A stretch of DNA of 64,000 bases from Parahaliea aestuarii (GTDB lineage: Bacteria > Pseudomonadota > Gammaproteobacteria > Pseudomonadales > Halieaceae). Position 1 is the stretch's first letter. Every line of letters begins with the position of its first letter. The notes beneath the pieces are model-generated. The model saw nothing but the letters and a program-made list of their open reading frames with translations. It was not told where the DNA came from and did not search any database. Both the position numbers and the translations under genes were made by a program. The stretch covers positions 248,001 to 312,000 of the forward strand of contig NZ_VRYZ01000003.1 of assembly GCF_008064635.1 (NCBI RefSeq). Direction: 5' to 3'. Shown piece by piece: positions 46,601 through 54,176 of the stretch.

Positions 46601-46745
46601 TCTGGATGCTGATACGGGGGTTTTCAATATCGGGGAACAACTGCACCGGCAACTGGGTCAGGCTCCACAGCCCGAAGAACAGGATGACGGCCACGGCCAC
46701 CGCGACGCCGGCCGGGTTTTTCAGTGAGCTGGCTGTGAGATTCAC
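43641..46745 (-). CDS. RND (AcrB/HAE1-type) efflux transporter permease
   Basis: A 1034-residue proton-driven inner-membrane pump with 12 predicted helices and two large periplasmic loops. It starts MNLTASSLKNPAGVAVAVAV; LFPDIENPRISIQTSW and PGVARVSASQNGQSDEQQLE are porter-domain landmarks. The helix-4 relay region reads GMVLDAAIVVLENI, keeping one of the two AcrB aspartates, and helix 10 reads GLVVNNAILLVHQ, with Asn where AcrB has Lys. It is the first gene of a pair with the adaptor and lies 151 bp downstream of a LytTR regulator on the same strand, which may control it. Substrate unknown. Confidence 0.93.
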   Translation of the reverse strand: MNLTASSLKNPAGVAVAVAVILFFGLWSLTQLPVQLFPDIENPRISIQTSWRAASPREVESEIIEPIESVLQGLPGLTEMGAYANAGNAWVELEFGLETDMQRTLLDVISRMNRLDPLPRDATQPVIMLGGGNGDTPALTFFFLQVLPGTGGSIYDYMPFVEDVIRPAIEAVPGVARVSASQNGQSDEQQLEILFDPYRAAQLGIPLTDVAAQLGRANDVSGGFVEVGRRQYTLRFTGRYEPEELKAFVLDWRDGRPIRIGDIADIRITRGDRVLTNTQNGNPAISIRIDKENSANALQTLNAVKAKVEELNAGPVAERGLTMAQSFDASVFINRAIGLVGSNIALGILLAVGILWWFLRRFRATLVVAIAIPVSLLATFIMLKLTGRTLNVISLAGLAFAVGMVLDAAIVVLENIVRLREKGVDTEQASLQGTGQVWGALLASTATTVAIFLPVIFMREVEGQLFSDLAITIAIAVVVSLLVAVTILPLAARLWLPTGALQDHNRGLWLRIASTVMRLTSTARKRWALAAVLITVPLAASYTLLPEMDYLPPVKRDAVDAYFQVPAGMSEQTIADEVIKVLDARMAPFMSGERQPALKNYYILTWNGGGAMGARVQDQSRVKELEKIINEEIFADLPDLQHFASQGNLFGGFGGDREVSLHLQSRDREALAKAAALGEQRLREVLPQAVVRVSPDLQQSEPELQLAPNDRKIAEAGWSRADMGTLVRAVGDGLYVGEHFNGEKRMDVILRAQPWDSPEQLASLPLATPAGNVVPLAELVDIQRTVGPSQLRRIDSRRTISLNVRPPEDMSLEHVLDTLQREVEPDLKAALPADGNILYGGSANALTRAIKSMGSNFALALVVLFLLMAALFRSMKDSLLVVLAMPLAMAGGIAAMRILNLFTFQPLDLLTMIGFVILLGLVVNNAILLVHQTRSAEREGVSRHHAVEQALQTRLRPIFMSTLTSIFGMLPLLLMPGAGSVIYRGLAAVIVGGMCVSTLFTLLLLPCFLRMGETGARVVSEGQGPARHPLKSVA

Positions 46746-46896
46746 CTGTTTCCCTGCCGCATGTTATGACTATGGGGGCGGACGATAGCAGCGCTTGCGA
46801 CCGCTGTACGCAATACTGCGGCAGGGTGGTGGTGGGCCGCGATGAACGGCGGGAAGACGGGCGCGCAGTGGCGCCCGGGGTGGCGGCGAGGCGCCC

Positions 46897-47694
46897 TCAG
46901 CCGTCGATAAGGTGTTTGACCTTGTCGCGGTAGCTGCGGCTCACCTTGAGCTGGTTGCCGGCTTCGAGGGTCAGCAGGTACTCGCCGTTGTTGAGGGTCT
47001 GGGCGCGCAGGATGCCGTTGGCGTTGACGATGGTGGAGCGGTGCACACGCAGAAACTGCTCGGGATTGAGCTGGGCTTCCAGCTGCTTCATGGTGATGCG
47101 CATGATGTGCGTCTTGCCGGCGGCGTGAATGCACATGTAGTCGCCGGCGGCGTCCACCCACTGGATATCAGCCACCCTGATGAACTCGATATCGCAGCCG
47201 TCCTTGATGGACAGTTTTTCCGGCCACTGCTTGCCGTTGCCGTTCTCTTCGATAGAGCCCGCGCTGGCGCCGCTCAAGCCCATCACCAGCTTCAGCAGCT
47301 TCTCTTTTTCGCGCACCGAGTCCTGCTGGGCGCGGTGGGTGAGGGCGCGGCTGACGGCTTCTTGCAGGCGCTCCTCGTCGATGGGCTTGAGCACGTAGTC
47401 CACGGCGTGGATGCGGAAGGCGTCCACTGCATACTGGTCGAAGGCGGTGACGAAGACCACCATCGGCATATTGTCGGATTGCATCTCCTCCACCACCGCG
47501 AAACCATCCATGCCCGGCATCTGGATATCCAGGAAAATGAGATCCGGGTTGTGCTCTGCGATGGCCGCCAGCGCCTGCTGCCCGTTGGCGCATTCCGCCA
47601 CGATCTCCACCTCGGGGATGTTGGCCAGGCGCAGCGACAGGCCGCGGCGGGCGAGGTTTTCATCGTCGACGATAATGGTGCTGAGGGCGTTCAT
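46897..47694 (-). CDS. LytTR-family response regulator
   Basis: 265 residues. The receiver domain has the acidic pocket STIIVDDENLARRG (Asp10, Asp11), phospho-acceptor Asp56 in LIFLDIQMPGMDG, and Lys in VDYVLKPIDEERL. After a linker, the LytTR DNA-binding domain (about residues 165-262) contains IQWVDAAGDYMCIHAAGKTH and FLRVHRSTIVNANGI. It is coupled by a 4-bp overlap to its sensor kinase gene. The RND pump operon downstream is a possible target; I did not identify a LytTR direct-repeat site. Confidence 0.94.
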   Translation of the reverse strand: MNALSTIIVDDENLARRGLSLRLANIPEVEIVAECANGQQALAAIAEHNPDLIFLDIQMPGMDGFAVVEEMQSDNMPMVVFVTAFDQYAVDAFRIHAVDYVLKPIDEERLQEAVSRALTHRAQQDSVREKEKLLKLVMGLSGASAGSIEENGNGKQWPEKLSIKDGCDIEFIRVADIQWVDAAGDYMCIHAAGKTHIMRITMKQLEAQLNPEQFLRVHRSTIVNANGILRAQTLNNGEYLLTLEAGNQLKVSRSYRDKVKHLIDG

Positions 47695-48788
47695 GGGGCT
47701 TTGGCCTCCCGTTCCAGGGGTATGCGAATGTTGATGGTCAGTCCGTGGGGCTCGGTGGTGCTGAGGCGAAAGCTCTGGTGCTCGCCGTAAATTTCCTTCA
47801 GCCGTTCGCGGCAGTTGGCCAGGCCGACACCGCCGCCCTTGGGCAGGCGGCCGTTGCGCAGGTCCAGGCCCGGTCCGTCATCGGCCACGGACAATAGCAG
47901 ATCGCCGCCGAACGCCCGGGCGCTGATGGCGATGGCGCCGCCGTTGATGGCCTGGGCGATGGCGTACTTGATGGAGTTTTCCACCAGTGGCTGCAGCAGC
48001 AGGCTGGGCATCAGCGCCGTCTCGGCACTCGCTTCCACGTCGAAGTGTAGCTCCAGCCGCTCCTCGAAGCGCACTTTCTCGATGTCCAGATAGAGGCGCA
48101 GGGCATCCATTTCCTGGGCCACGGTAACCTTCTGCATCGGGTCGTTGTCCAGCGAGTAGCGCAGAAAACGCGACAGGCGGGTGACCATGGTGTTGGCCAG
48201 CGTGGTGTTCTGGTCCAGGATCAGGGTCGAGATGGCGTTCAGGGTGTTGAACAGGAAGTGGGGGTTCAACTGGTAGCGCAGCATCTTCAACTGGGCCTGG
48301 TGGGCCATGTTCATGGCTTTTAGCCAGCGCTCCTTTTCCTCCTGCGACTGCAGGTAGTACTTGATGCCGAAGTAGAGGGCGCTCCACACCAGCATCACCC
48401 AGAAGGCGGAAATGCCGCCGTCGAAGTAGGAGTACCAGGCCATGCCGTGTTCTTCGTAGGCCTTGCGCTCCTCGGGGAACACTTCGTAGAAAATGGCGGC
48501 GCGACAGGCCATCCACAAAAGGCCCGCGGTATAGGAGCCGAGCACGATGGCAAATACCCGTCGCGCGATAGGCATTTCCCACATGGAGCGGTAGAGCGCG
48601 CGCAGGCCGAGAGTGAGGCACATGCCGATGGCACTGATCAGTGGCAGGTACCAGTGGTAGTTTTCGCTGGGCACCTTGCCCCAGAACAGAACGCCCAGGT
48701 AAAAGGTGAACGCCCAGCCACTCCAGCCGACGGCCTGCAGTGTCCAGAAAAGGTAGCGCTTGTTGTTGGTGATCTGATCAAAGAGCAT
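47691..48788 (-). CDS. LytS/YehU-type sensor histidine kinase
   Basis: 365 residues from ATG 48788. About four membrane helices lie in the first 170 residues (WTLQAVGWSGWAFTFYLGVL; LISAIGMCLTLGLRAL and so on). The His_kinase domain has the phospho-acceptor in RYQLNPHFLFNTLNAISTLI, and the ATPase has LQPLVENSIKYAIAQ (N box), VADDGPGLDL and GVGLANCRERL. It overlaps the LytTR regulator gene by 4 bp. An 88-bp gap separates it from the PP-loop cassette upstream on the same strand, so cotranscription is possible. Signal unknown. Confidence 0.94.
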   Translation of the reverse strand: MLFDQITNNKRYLFWTLQAVGWSGWAFTFYLGVLFWGKVPSENYHWYLPLISAIGMCLTLGLRALYRSMWEMPIARRVFAIVLGSYTAGLLWMACRAAIFYEVFPEERKAYEEHGMAWYSYFDGGISAFWVMLVWSALYFGIKYYLQSQEEKERWLKAMNMAHQAQLKMLRYQLNPHFLFNTLNAISTLILDQNTTLANTMVTRLSRFLRYSLDNDPMQKVTVAQEMDALRLYLDIEKVRFEERLELHFDVEASAETALMPSLLLQPLVENSIKYAIAQAINGGAIAISARAFGGDLLLSVADDGPGLDLRNGRLPKGGGVGLANCRERLKEIYGEHQSFRLSTTEPHGLTINIRIPLEREAKAP

Positions 48789-48876
48789 TGGCGCATTATA
48801 GGGCCAAACGCGGCGATTTCGGCGCTGTTGGTCGCAGCCGGGTGGCATTTGGGCGCATTTTTACGGTGCCCGGGAT

Positions 48877-50040
48877 TTAGAGGTCCAGATCTGGCCGGCC
48901 ATTTGTACGGCCGACCCTGGTGGTATAGGGCCTGAACCGCTTTTTGAGGTGGCTGAGTTTGCCGAAAAGAAAGCCGCGGTCGGCGTAGACAAAGGCGTTG
49001 GCCCGGTCGAAACGGCGGATTGGCGCCTTCAGGGCTCTGACCAGGTCGCGCCGCCCGAGGGAGTGGGCGAACAGGATATTGTCGATGAAATACGCCTGGT
49101 CCTGACTGGACGTAATCACGAGTTTGCGAATGTCTTTCTCTGTAATCCGGCGGGGAAAGGGGCCGGTTTTGCCGATACATTCCAGTGCAATCATGGTGCG
49201 AAGACACTTCCCGCAGCGCCCGCAGTTCTCCGTGCTACTGCGCCAGCACACGTGCAGCAGGTCGAGCAGCTGCGGGTATGCGCATACCTGCGCGATTTTT
49301 TCCGAGCGCTTGAACTGGGCGCCAACATGTTCGAACTGTGTGGCGCCGTTGGTCCACAGGTGGTCGAGGATGAGGTGCGAACCGTTCGGCTGCAGATCGT
49401 CAAAGGACCTCGACGACGGAATCAGGACACTGTGCACTCCCAGCAGGCTTGCGGCTGCTGCAAGGTAGCCGCTGTTCCAGAAATCCCTGGCAACGCCGGT
49501 CCTCTGGCCCCATTCCATCTGATTGGTGTAAACGCTGACGCCGGGCAGTCCGAGTACCTGCAGGATAGCCTGGTTGCGCGACTCCGCCACAGCGAGTTCC
49601 GGGCCCGAGAAACTGAAATCATACCCGCCGATGAACAGCGTTGAATCGACCCGGCTTTGATTGGTTAACAGGCAGTGAATGGAATCGATGCCACCGGAAA
49701 AGCAGCTTATACAGCCCGCTGTGCCAGGGTCCGGATCAGTCAGCGAGGCGTGGATTTCAACCGGCTTGAATTGCCGGTTCCAATGGTGGAAAACCTTCTG
49801 GATGGTGTGGAGGTTGTCGACAAGGTGGCGAGAGACAGGGTACTCATCGGCGACGACTATATCCTCGTTTCGCAGCATGGAACCCGCCAGGGCCATGATC
49901 AGGAAGCTGTCAGCGATGGTTGTCGGCAGGGCATTGCGGCTTACGGGTACATCGAACCAGAGTTCATCGTCGCCGGGACTCGCTGCAACCCTGCTGCGCC
50001 CGGGCGTAACTTCGTCGATGCTGATGTGTTCAATACGCAT
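48877..50040 (-). CDS. QueC-like PP-loop ATP-pyrophosphatase
   Basis: 387 residues. The PP-loop SGGIDS is at 115-120 (CFSGGIDSIHCLL), which binds ATP for adenylation. Four cysteines at 265, 273, 276 and 279 (CWRSSTENCGRCGKC) form a zinc knuckle almost identical in spacing to QueC, the enzyme converting a carboxylate to a nitrile in preQ0 synthesis. An extra N-terminal domain of ~105 residues and a basic C-terminal tail distinguish it from housekeeping QueC. It likely adenylates a carboxylate. It is the third gene of a cassette with two ATP-grasp genes, 44 bp after the second. Base composition is lower in G+C than its surroundings. Product unknown. Confidence 0.8.
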   Translation of the reverse strand: MRIEHISIDEVTPGRSRVAASPGDDELWFDVPVSRNALPTTIADSFLIMALAGSMLRNEDIVVADEYPVSRHLVDNLHTIQKVFHHWNRQFKPVEIHASLTDPDPGTAGCISCFSGGIDSIHCLLTNQSRVDSTLFIGGYDFSFSGPELAVAESRNQAILQVLGLPGVSVYTNQMEWGQRTGVARDFWNSGYLAAAASLLGVHSVLIPSSRSFDDLQPNGSHLILDHLWTNGATQFEHVGAQFKRSEKIAQVCAYPQLLDLLHVCWRSSTENCGRCGKCLRTMIALECIGKTGPFPRRITEKDIRKLVITSSQDQAYFIDNILFAHSLGRRDLVRALKAPIRRFDRANAFVYADRGFLFGKLSHLKKRFRPYTTRVGRTNGRPDLDL

Positions 50041-50084
50041 GGGAACTCATAGACCGGACACAGTCGCTGGTGCTCTGCTTCACT

Positions 50085-51128
50085 CTATTCAGCGGCCGGA
50101 GCGGTGGCAACCAGGTTGTGGAGGAAGTCCTCGAAGATTGCGTCCTCTGCCTTCATCGGCCCGACAGACCATGCCGGTTCCTGATCGCCATCCTGCAACT
50201 GCCAGTGGCCCGGGCACGCTTCTATTGCCCAGGCGGCATAGGTGTAGCTGATCTCGGCAACCAGGGGCCTGGTGTCCTGGTAGAGGAAATCCAGGGCAAG
50301 CGATTGCGTGCCCAGTTTACGGGCTACATGAAAGGCCTGCTTTATCAGGTCGCCGGGGATCTCCCGCGGGTTCCAGTCGATCTTGCCGCTGCCACTGGCG
50401 CGAAAATCGCCGTCCCGGTTGAAGCGCCGGAAGCCAAACGCGCGGTTTCCGATCACGGTAACGCGGGTATCAAAAGCGTTGCCCGGCAGGTATTCCTGCG
50501 CGTAAAAATACCCGCCTTGTAAACCGTGGCGAAAAGGGTAGTTCAAAAGGCTTTTCACGGCCCCGGCCCGGTGCCCGATCAGCCTTCTGAGCCGTCCGCG
50601 TGGTTGTTCAAATGAATAGACTCCAGGGCCGAAGAGGTTGTCAACCAGCCGGTTGGCCTCCCCCCGACTCTTCAGCATGACAACATTGCTGGACTGGTAC
50701 CCGGAACTCAGTTTGGCAACCAGGGGAAATTCTGCCCGGCGGATGAAATCCAGAGCGGATTCCCGTTCGTGAAATATGAAATTGGCGGGCGTTGGAATTC
50801 CCGCCGCCTCGAGCAGGCAGGATTGTGCAAGCTTGTTCTCGAAGTGCCACATGCTGGCGTAGCTGGGAAAAACGGGAATCCCCGCACCGTGCTCAATGGC
50901 CGGGATGATATCCGCGGCGATAGCTCTTTCACCGGCACTGAAACCAAAGCGCCACATGAAGCCGTCGCACTCCCTGACCAGCGACAGAAAGTCCTGCTGT
51001 TGATGGTGCACGGATACAACGTCGAGCTCCCGTTCGCGGGCGAGTTGTTTCCAGCGCTCCGAGAAAGACTGTATCAGGCCATTCGGCAGGGCCACCCGGT
51101 CTTCATGTATGGCAATGCGAAGCGTCAA
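50085..51128 (-). CDS. ATP-grasp ligase (RimK-like), substrate unknown
   Basis: 347 residues from a TTG at 51128 that overlaps the stop of the upstream gene (TTGA). A pre-ATP-grasp N-terminal domain (MTLRIAIHEDRVALPNGLIQ) is followed by the ATP-binding lobes: FPLVAKLSSGYQSSNVVMLK carries the conserved Lys, YAQEYLPGNAFDTRVTVIG the nucleotide-contacting Glu and Arg, and LDFLYQDTRPLVAEISYTY the metal-binding Asp/Glu. The fold joins a carboxylate, through an acyl phosphate, to an amine or thiol. No fused domain. It lies between another ATP-grasp gene and the QueC-like gene. Confidence 0.82.
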   Translation of the reverse strand: MTLRIAIHEDRVALPNGLIQSFSERWKQLARERELDVVSVHHQQQDFLSLVRECDGFMWRFGFSAGERAIAADIIPAIEHGAGIPVFPSYASMWHFENKLAQSCLLEAAGIPTPANFIFHERESALDFIRRAEFPLVAKLSSGYQSSNVVMLKSRGEANRLVDNLFGPGVYSFEQPRGRLRRLIGHRAGAVKSLLNYPFRHGLQGGYFYAQEYLPGNAFDTRVTVIGNRAFGFRRFNRDGDFRASGSGKIDWNPREIPGDLIKQAFHVARKLGTQSLALDFLYQDTRPLVAEISYTYAAWAIEACPGHWQLQDGDQEPAWSVGPMKAEDAIFEDFLHNLVATAPAAE

Positions 51129-52261
51129 AGTTGAAGGGGCTCCCCGGCAGTGGGCGTTCCAGGCGCCAGCCTGGGCAGGAGAATGGACGCCAGGCCCTGG
51201 TTCAAGGCTACCTGCAACAGATCGACATCAAACTGTCCGTTTGCCTCGACAATGATGGGGCCATTGTCGGTAAACGCGATGTCCCATCCTACAGCTTTCA
51301 GCCCGGGCAGGCTCCTGTGTGCGCAGCGCACAAGATCAAGAGCGTCTTCCCAGTCTGGTAACCTGTGCCCGGATATCGATACACCTGTATCCGGGTGTTT
51401 ATCGATTGGCACAATCTTTGGCCATCGTCCGGAAAGTGATGTCCAGGCCTGTCCGATCTGTCCGCTGTCAATGTCCATCGCCGCGACCAGGTTGCCGGAG
51501 CTTCCGTGAGCGAAGTTGTCGGTATTGTTCTGACCGGTGGGTAGCCGGGCGACAGCCAGCAGAATCTCTATGCCATTCTGATCGATGATGGTCACAATGC
51601 GCACGGTGCTTAATGCGACGGGAGATAGCGCTGCCTTGATGTCCTGATGGTTATCAATCCTGGATTGAACGATCCAACCCTTGCTATCCGGGTCTGTTTC
51701 TTCGTGCCTTCGCTTGCAGAATGCCAGCAGCTCCAACGGCTCGAAGTTGCTTCCCTCCACCTGCCATAAACCGTTTCCGATCCGACTGGCAGAGAAGGCG
51801 CCCTCTCCCCAGCTGCCATCGATCAGTTTGAAAAAGATGTTGTCCCCAGCATTGTCCAGTGCGTTCGAGAACTCCCCGGCTAAATCCTTTCCAGTGTTTG
51901 CGGCATCGATATCACGGGGGTCGAATGCATAGATGACGGGGATAGTTGTCAGCTGATGTTCAAGGCAGTGGCGGTAGAAGAGCAGTTTGTCGCGAACCAG
52001 TGCCCGGGCAGGCTCCGAGTTCACGTTCTTCAGCAGGGGCTTGAGTGAGTCATCGATCAGGTACTCGGGCCACTGGGTTCGCGATCGGGAACCGAGTTGG
52101 AACAGGGAGTGATAGCGCGGGCCAATGTCGTAGCACAACCTGGCGATCACTACACTCCAGGTGGCCGTTAACAGTCCACCCTTTTGGCCGCAGGCTGAGG
52201 CAATTGCGTGGTAGTAATCATGGGCGAGGCGACGCAATACCATTGGCTGTTCATCCTGCAT
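51125..52261 (-). CDS. Sugar-transfer-associated-type ATP-grasp protein
   Basis: 378 residues, first gene of the cassette. The N-terminal ~100 residues are helical; the ATP-grasp core runs from about residue 100: IPVIYAFDPRDID, NIFFKLIDGSWGEGAFSASR with a conserved Lys, GWIVQSRIDNHQDI, STVRIVTIIDQNGIEILLAV, HGSSGNLVAAMDIDSGQIG, and AVGWDIAFTDNGPIIVEANG supplying the metal-binding Asp, Glu and Asn. This pattern fits the ATPgrasp_ST group often found in surface-polysaccharide loci. It is coupled to the next gene by a 4-bp overlap. The upstream 195 bp are AT-rich and probably carry its promoter. Confidence 0.82.
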   Translation of the reverse strand: MQDEQPMVLRRLAHDYYHAIASACGQKGGLLTATWSVVIARLCYDIGPRYHSLFQLGSRSRTQWPEYLIDDSLKPLLKNVNSEPARALVRDKLLFYRHCLEHQLTTIPVIYAFDPRDIDAANTGKDLAGEFSNALDNAGDNIFFKLIDGSWGEGAFSASRIGNGLWQVEGSNFEPLELLAFCKRRHEETDPDSKGWIVQSRIDNHQDIKAALSPVALSTVRIVTIIDQNGIEILLAVARLPTGQNNTDNFAHGSSGNLVAAMDIDSGQIGQAWTSLSGRWPKIVPIDKHPDTGVSISGHRLPDWEDALDLVRCAHRSLPGLKAVGWDIAFTDNGPIIVEANGQFDVDLLQVALNQGLASILLPRLAPGTPTAGEPLQL

Positions 52262-52456
52262 CGGATATTGTCGGGAGTGTTGCTGTGGTTGTTATAACAC
52301 TTGCGGGATTTATTTTTCTACAAACGGCGAGTCCAGACGCCAGCAGAAAGTTAATACATACAGCTCCTTACTTGCAGTTTTATCGTGACAAAAGCATGAA
52401 ACTGCCACGGAATTTTGCAAACCTGCCGCATGGTTCACACGTTGTTTGAGACAGAG

Positions 52457-52690
52457 ATGGATGAGTTGAACGTCAAACCCGGTCGCTACCGCCATTACAA
52501 AGGCAATGATTACATTGTCGAAGGCGTTGCCCGCCACTCGGAAACGGAAGAATTGCTGGTGGTTTACCGTCCCTGCTACGGCGAACGCGGCCTGTGGGTA
52601 CGGCCGCTGGCGATGTTTGTGGAAACGGTGGAGGTCAATGGCATTGCAGTGCCGCGCTTCGCGCCCTGCGAGGCAGGGACCCCCGAATAG
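52457..52690 (+). CDS. DUF1653 family protein
   Basis: 77 residues from ATG 52457, chosen because the family starts at the residues preceding GRYRHYKGNDYIV; the frame stays open farther upstream without resemblance. Conserved features are YRHYKGNDYIVEGVARHSET, LLVVYRPCYGERGLWVRPLA and MFVETVEVNG, which match DUF1653 along the whole length. Cytoplasmic, function unknown. It diverges from the ATP-grasp cassette and converges on the M56 gene, with a 12-bp gap. Confidence 0.88.
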   Translation: MDELNVKPGRYRHYKGNDYIVEGVARHSETEELLVVYRPCYGERGLWVRPLAMFVETVEVNGIAVPRFAPCEAGTPE

Positions 52691-52702
52691 CGGCGCGACG
52701 CA

Positions 52703-53662
52703 TTAAAGCGTCAGCCACTCAATCGCAATATGGGCTACAACGGGCAGGGCGATAATCTGCCCGGCGCCGAGGGCGGAGATCATCAGCCAGCTTTCGGTGG
52801 CGAAGGCCGTTGGCGGGGCGAGGAATTGCAGTTGCCGTACACGCTGTGCGATGGCTGCGGATTGAGTGTGGTGACCCGTTTCACCGGCCGGCGGTGTACA
52901 GGGCCGACTGGCGGCCAGCCGCTCCACCGCCGCAATGAGCTGGGCGCCGGTGCCGGCCTGCCGGGCCGCGGCCAGGTCACAGGCTTGTTCGGTGGCGAGT
53001 TGCAGGTCCTGCCACAGCATCCTTTTGACGCTCGCTGGCCACAGGGCGCTGGCCCACTGCAATAGCAGGGTACGCAGGTTGTCGCGCCTTTGCAGGTGGG
53101 CCCATTCGTGGAGCAATACCGCCTGTACCTGTTCCGGCGCCAGTGCCGCCATCAAGCCCCGGGTAACGAAGATTTGCGGCCGCAAATAACCGGCGCACCA
53201 GGCCCCGGCCTCGTCGCTGTCCACCAGCCGCCAGAAACGGCCCGGCTCCGACTTGGACAGCAGTTGCATCGCGTACAGGCGGCGACGGGCCCGTTGCTGG
53301 TTGCGCTGGATCAGCCCCAGGCCGACCGCCACCAGTGTGAGGGACAGCAGCATCAGGCTGGTCCCGGCGGGGGAAGCGAGCCCGAACTGCGGGGTGTGGG
53401 CGCCGCAGGTACTGCCGTGGCAGTGTCCGGGGATCAGGCCACCGGTCACCGCCGGCAATTGAAGCAGCAACACGCTGACCGTGGCGACCAGTGCCGGAGA
53501 CAAGCCGTAGAGCCAGATCAGCAGGGCGCGCCCCTCGGCGCCGACCGCGGGGGAGGCGCGGCGGAACAGAGGATAGAACAGTGCTGCCAGCAGCGAGGCG
53601 AGGGCCACCAGAATCACCGCGGCGACCAGGTTCTCCAGCAGGTAGATGAGCAGGTCAGTCAT
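52703..53662 (-). CDS. M56-family (BlaR1-like) membrane metalloprotease without sensor domain
   Basis: 319 residues from ATG 53662. Membrane helices near the N-terminus (LLIYLLENLVAAVILVALAS and LLIWLYGLSPALVATVSVLL) precede the zinc site VLLHEWAHLQRRDN (HExxH) with ATEQACDLAAA farther on as the third-ligand region. It is about half the length of BlaR1 and lacks the penicillin-binding sensor. Such proteins cleave the partner repressor in family members. It overlaps the BlaI-like gene by 8 bp, so the two are coupled. The inducing signal is not visible; the neighbouring metal-uptake operon suggests a metal. Confidence 0.9.
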   Translation of the reverse strand: MTDLLIYLLENLVAAVILVALASLLAALFYPLFRRASPAVGAEGRALLIWLYGLSPALVATVSVLLLQLPAVTGGLIPGHCHGSTCGAHTPQFGLASPAGTSLMLLSLTLVAVGLGLIQRNQQRARRRLYAMQLLSKSEPGRFWRLVDSDEAGAWCAGYLRPQIFVTRGLMAALAPEQVQAVLLHEWAHLQRRDNLRTLLLQWASALWPASVKRMLWQDLQLATEQACDLAAARQAGTGAQLIAAVERLAASRPCTPPAGETGHHTQSAAIAQRVRQLQFLAPPTAFATESWLMISALGAGQIIALPVVAHIAIEWLTL

Positions 53663-54074
53663 CGCGCGAGGTATTGAGATAGTCCATAAAGCCGGACACC
53701 ATCGGCGCGACATCGCCACCGGCGATGTCCTGGCTAATGTCGTGCAGCAGGGAACTGATCAGGTCCTGACGTTGGAGCAGGGGGCGGTAAAGGTAGGCGC
53801 GGGCCTGCTTCTGCCGTGCCACCAGTGATTTGCGACACAGGCGCTCCAGCGTGCTCTGGATGGTGCTGAGGGCCAGAGTTGGCGCCGTCATGCGCTCCAA
53901 CACCTGCTGGGCCGACAGCATCGCAGCTTCGGCGCCCTCCGACTTGCTCTCGGCATGCCACAGGGCATGCATCACCGCCAGTTCGCGCTCGCCGAGAACG
54001 GGCGTGCGCGAGTTTCTGGATCGACCCGCGAGCCAGTGCAGCGGATGCGTGAGTGGGTTTGTGGGTCGCGTCAT
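53655..54074 (-). CDS. BlaI/MecI/CopY-family transcriptional repressor
   Basis: 139 residues. The winged-helix domain reads LGERELAVMHALWHAESKSE, LTLALSTIQSTLERLCRKSL (recognition helix) and RQKQARAYLYRPLL; the C-terminal helices form the dimer region. Length is typical. The family includes beta-lactam-responsive BlaI and copper-responsive CopY. It has no Cys-rich CopY tail, so metal is not sensed by that motif. Divergent from the HupE operon across 102 bp that hold a 22-bp-spaced CGATCTG pair; autoregulation and control of the operon are inferred. Confidence 0.92.
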   Translation of the reverse strand: MTRPTNPLTHPLHWLAGRSRNSRTPVLGERELAVMHALWHAESKSEGAEAAMLSAQQVLERMTAPTLALSTIQSTLERLCRKSLVARQKQARAYLYRPLLQRQDLISSLLHDISQDIAGGDVAPMVSGFMDYLNTSRDD

Positions 54075-54092
54075 GGCCAGCTAACTGAAAAC

Positions 54093-54121
54093 CGATCTGT
54101 TATCGAAGTTTAGGCGATCTG
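54093..54121. promoter_or_regulatory. CGATCTG direct pair, possible BlaI-type operator
   Basis: CGATCTG occurs at 54093-54099 and 54115-54121, exactly 22 bp apart, in the 102-bp divergent gap between the repressor gene and the HupE gene. The first copy is part of an imperfect dyad, CGAT-CTGTT-ATCG. It does not resemble the published BlaI/MecI TACA/TGTA sites, so assignment rests on position and spacing only. Confidence 0.4.
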
Positions 54122-54176
54122 ACAGGATTGTACGCAAAATCCCAGGGACCGGGTCGGCAGACGCCCGAATACATGA

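Noticed and set aside
48877..52261. Qat or CBASS antiphage locus because of the QueC-like protein.
   Set aside because: No QatA-type ATPase, nuclease, cyclase or effector gene is adjacent; the partners are two ATP-grasp proteins.
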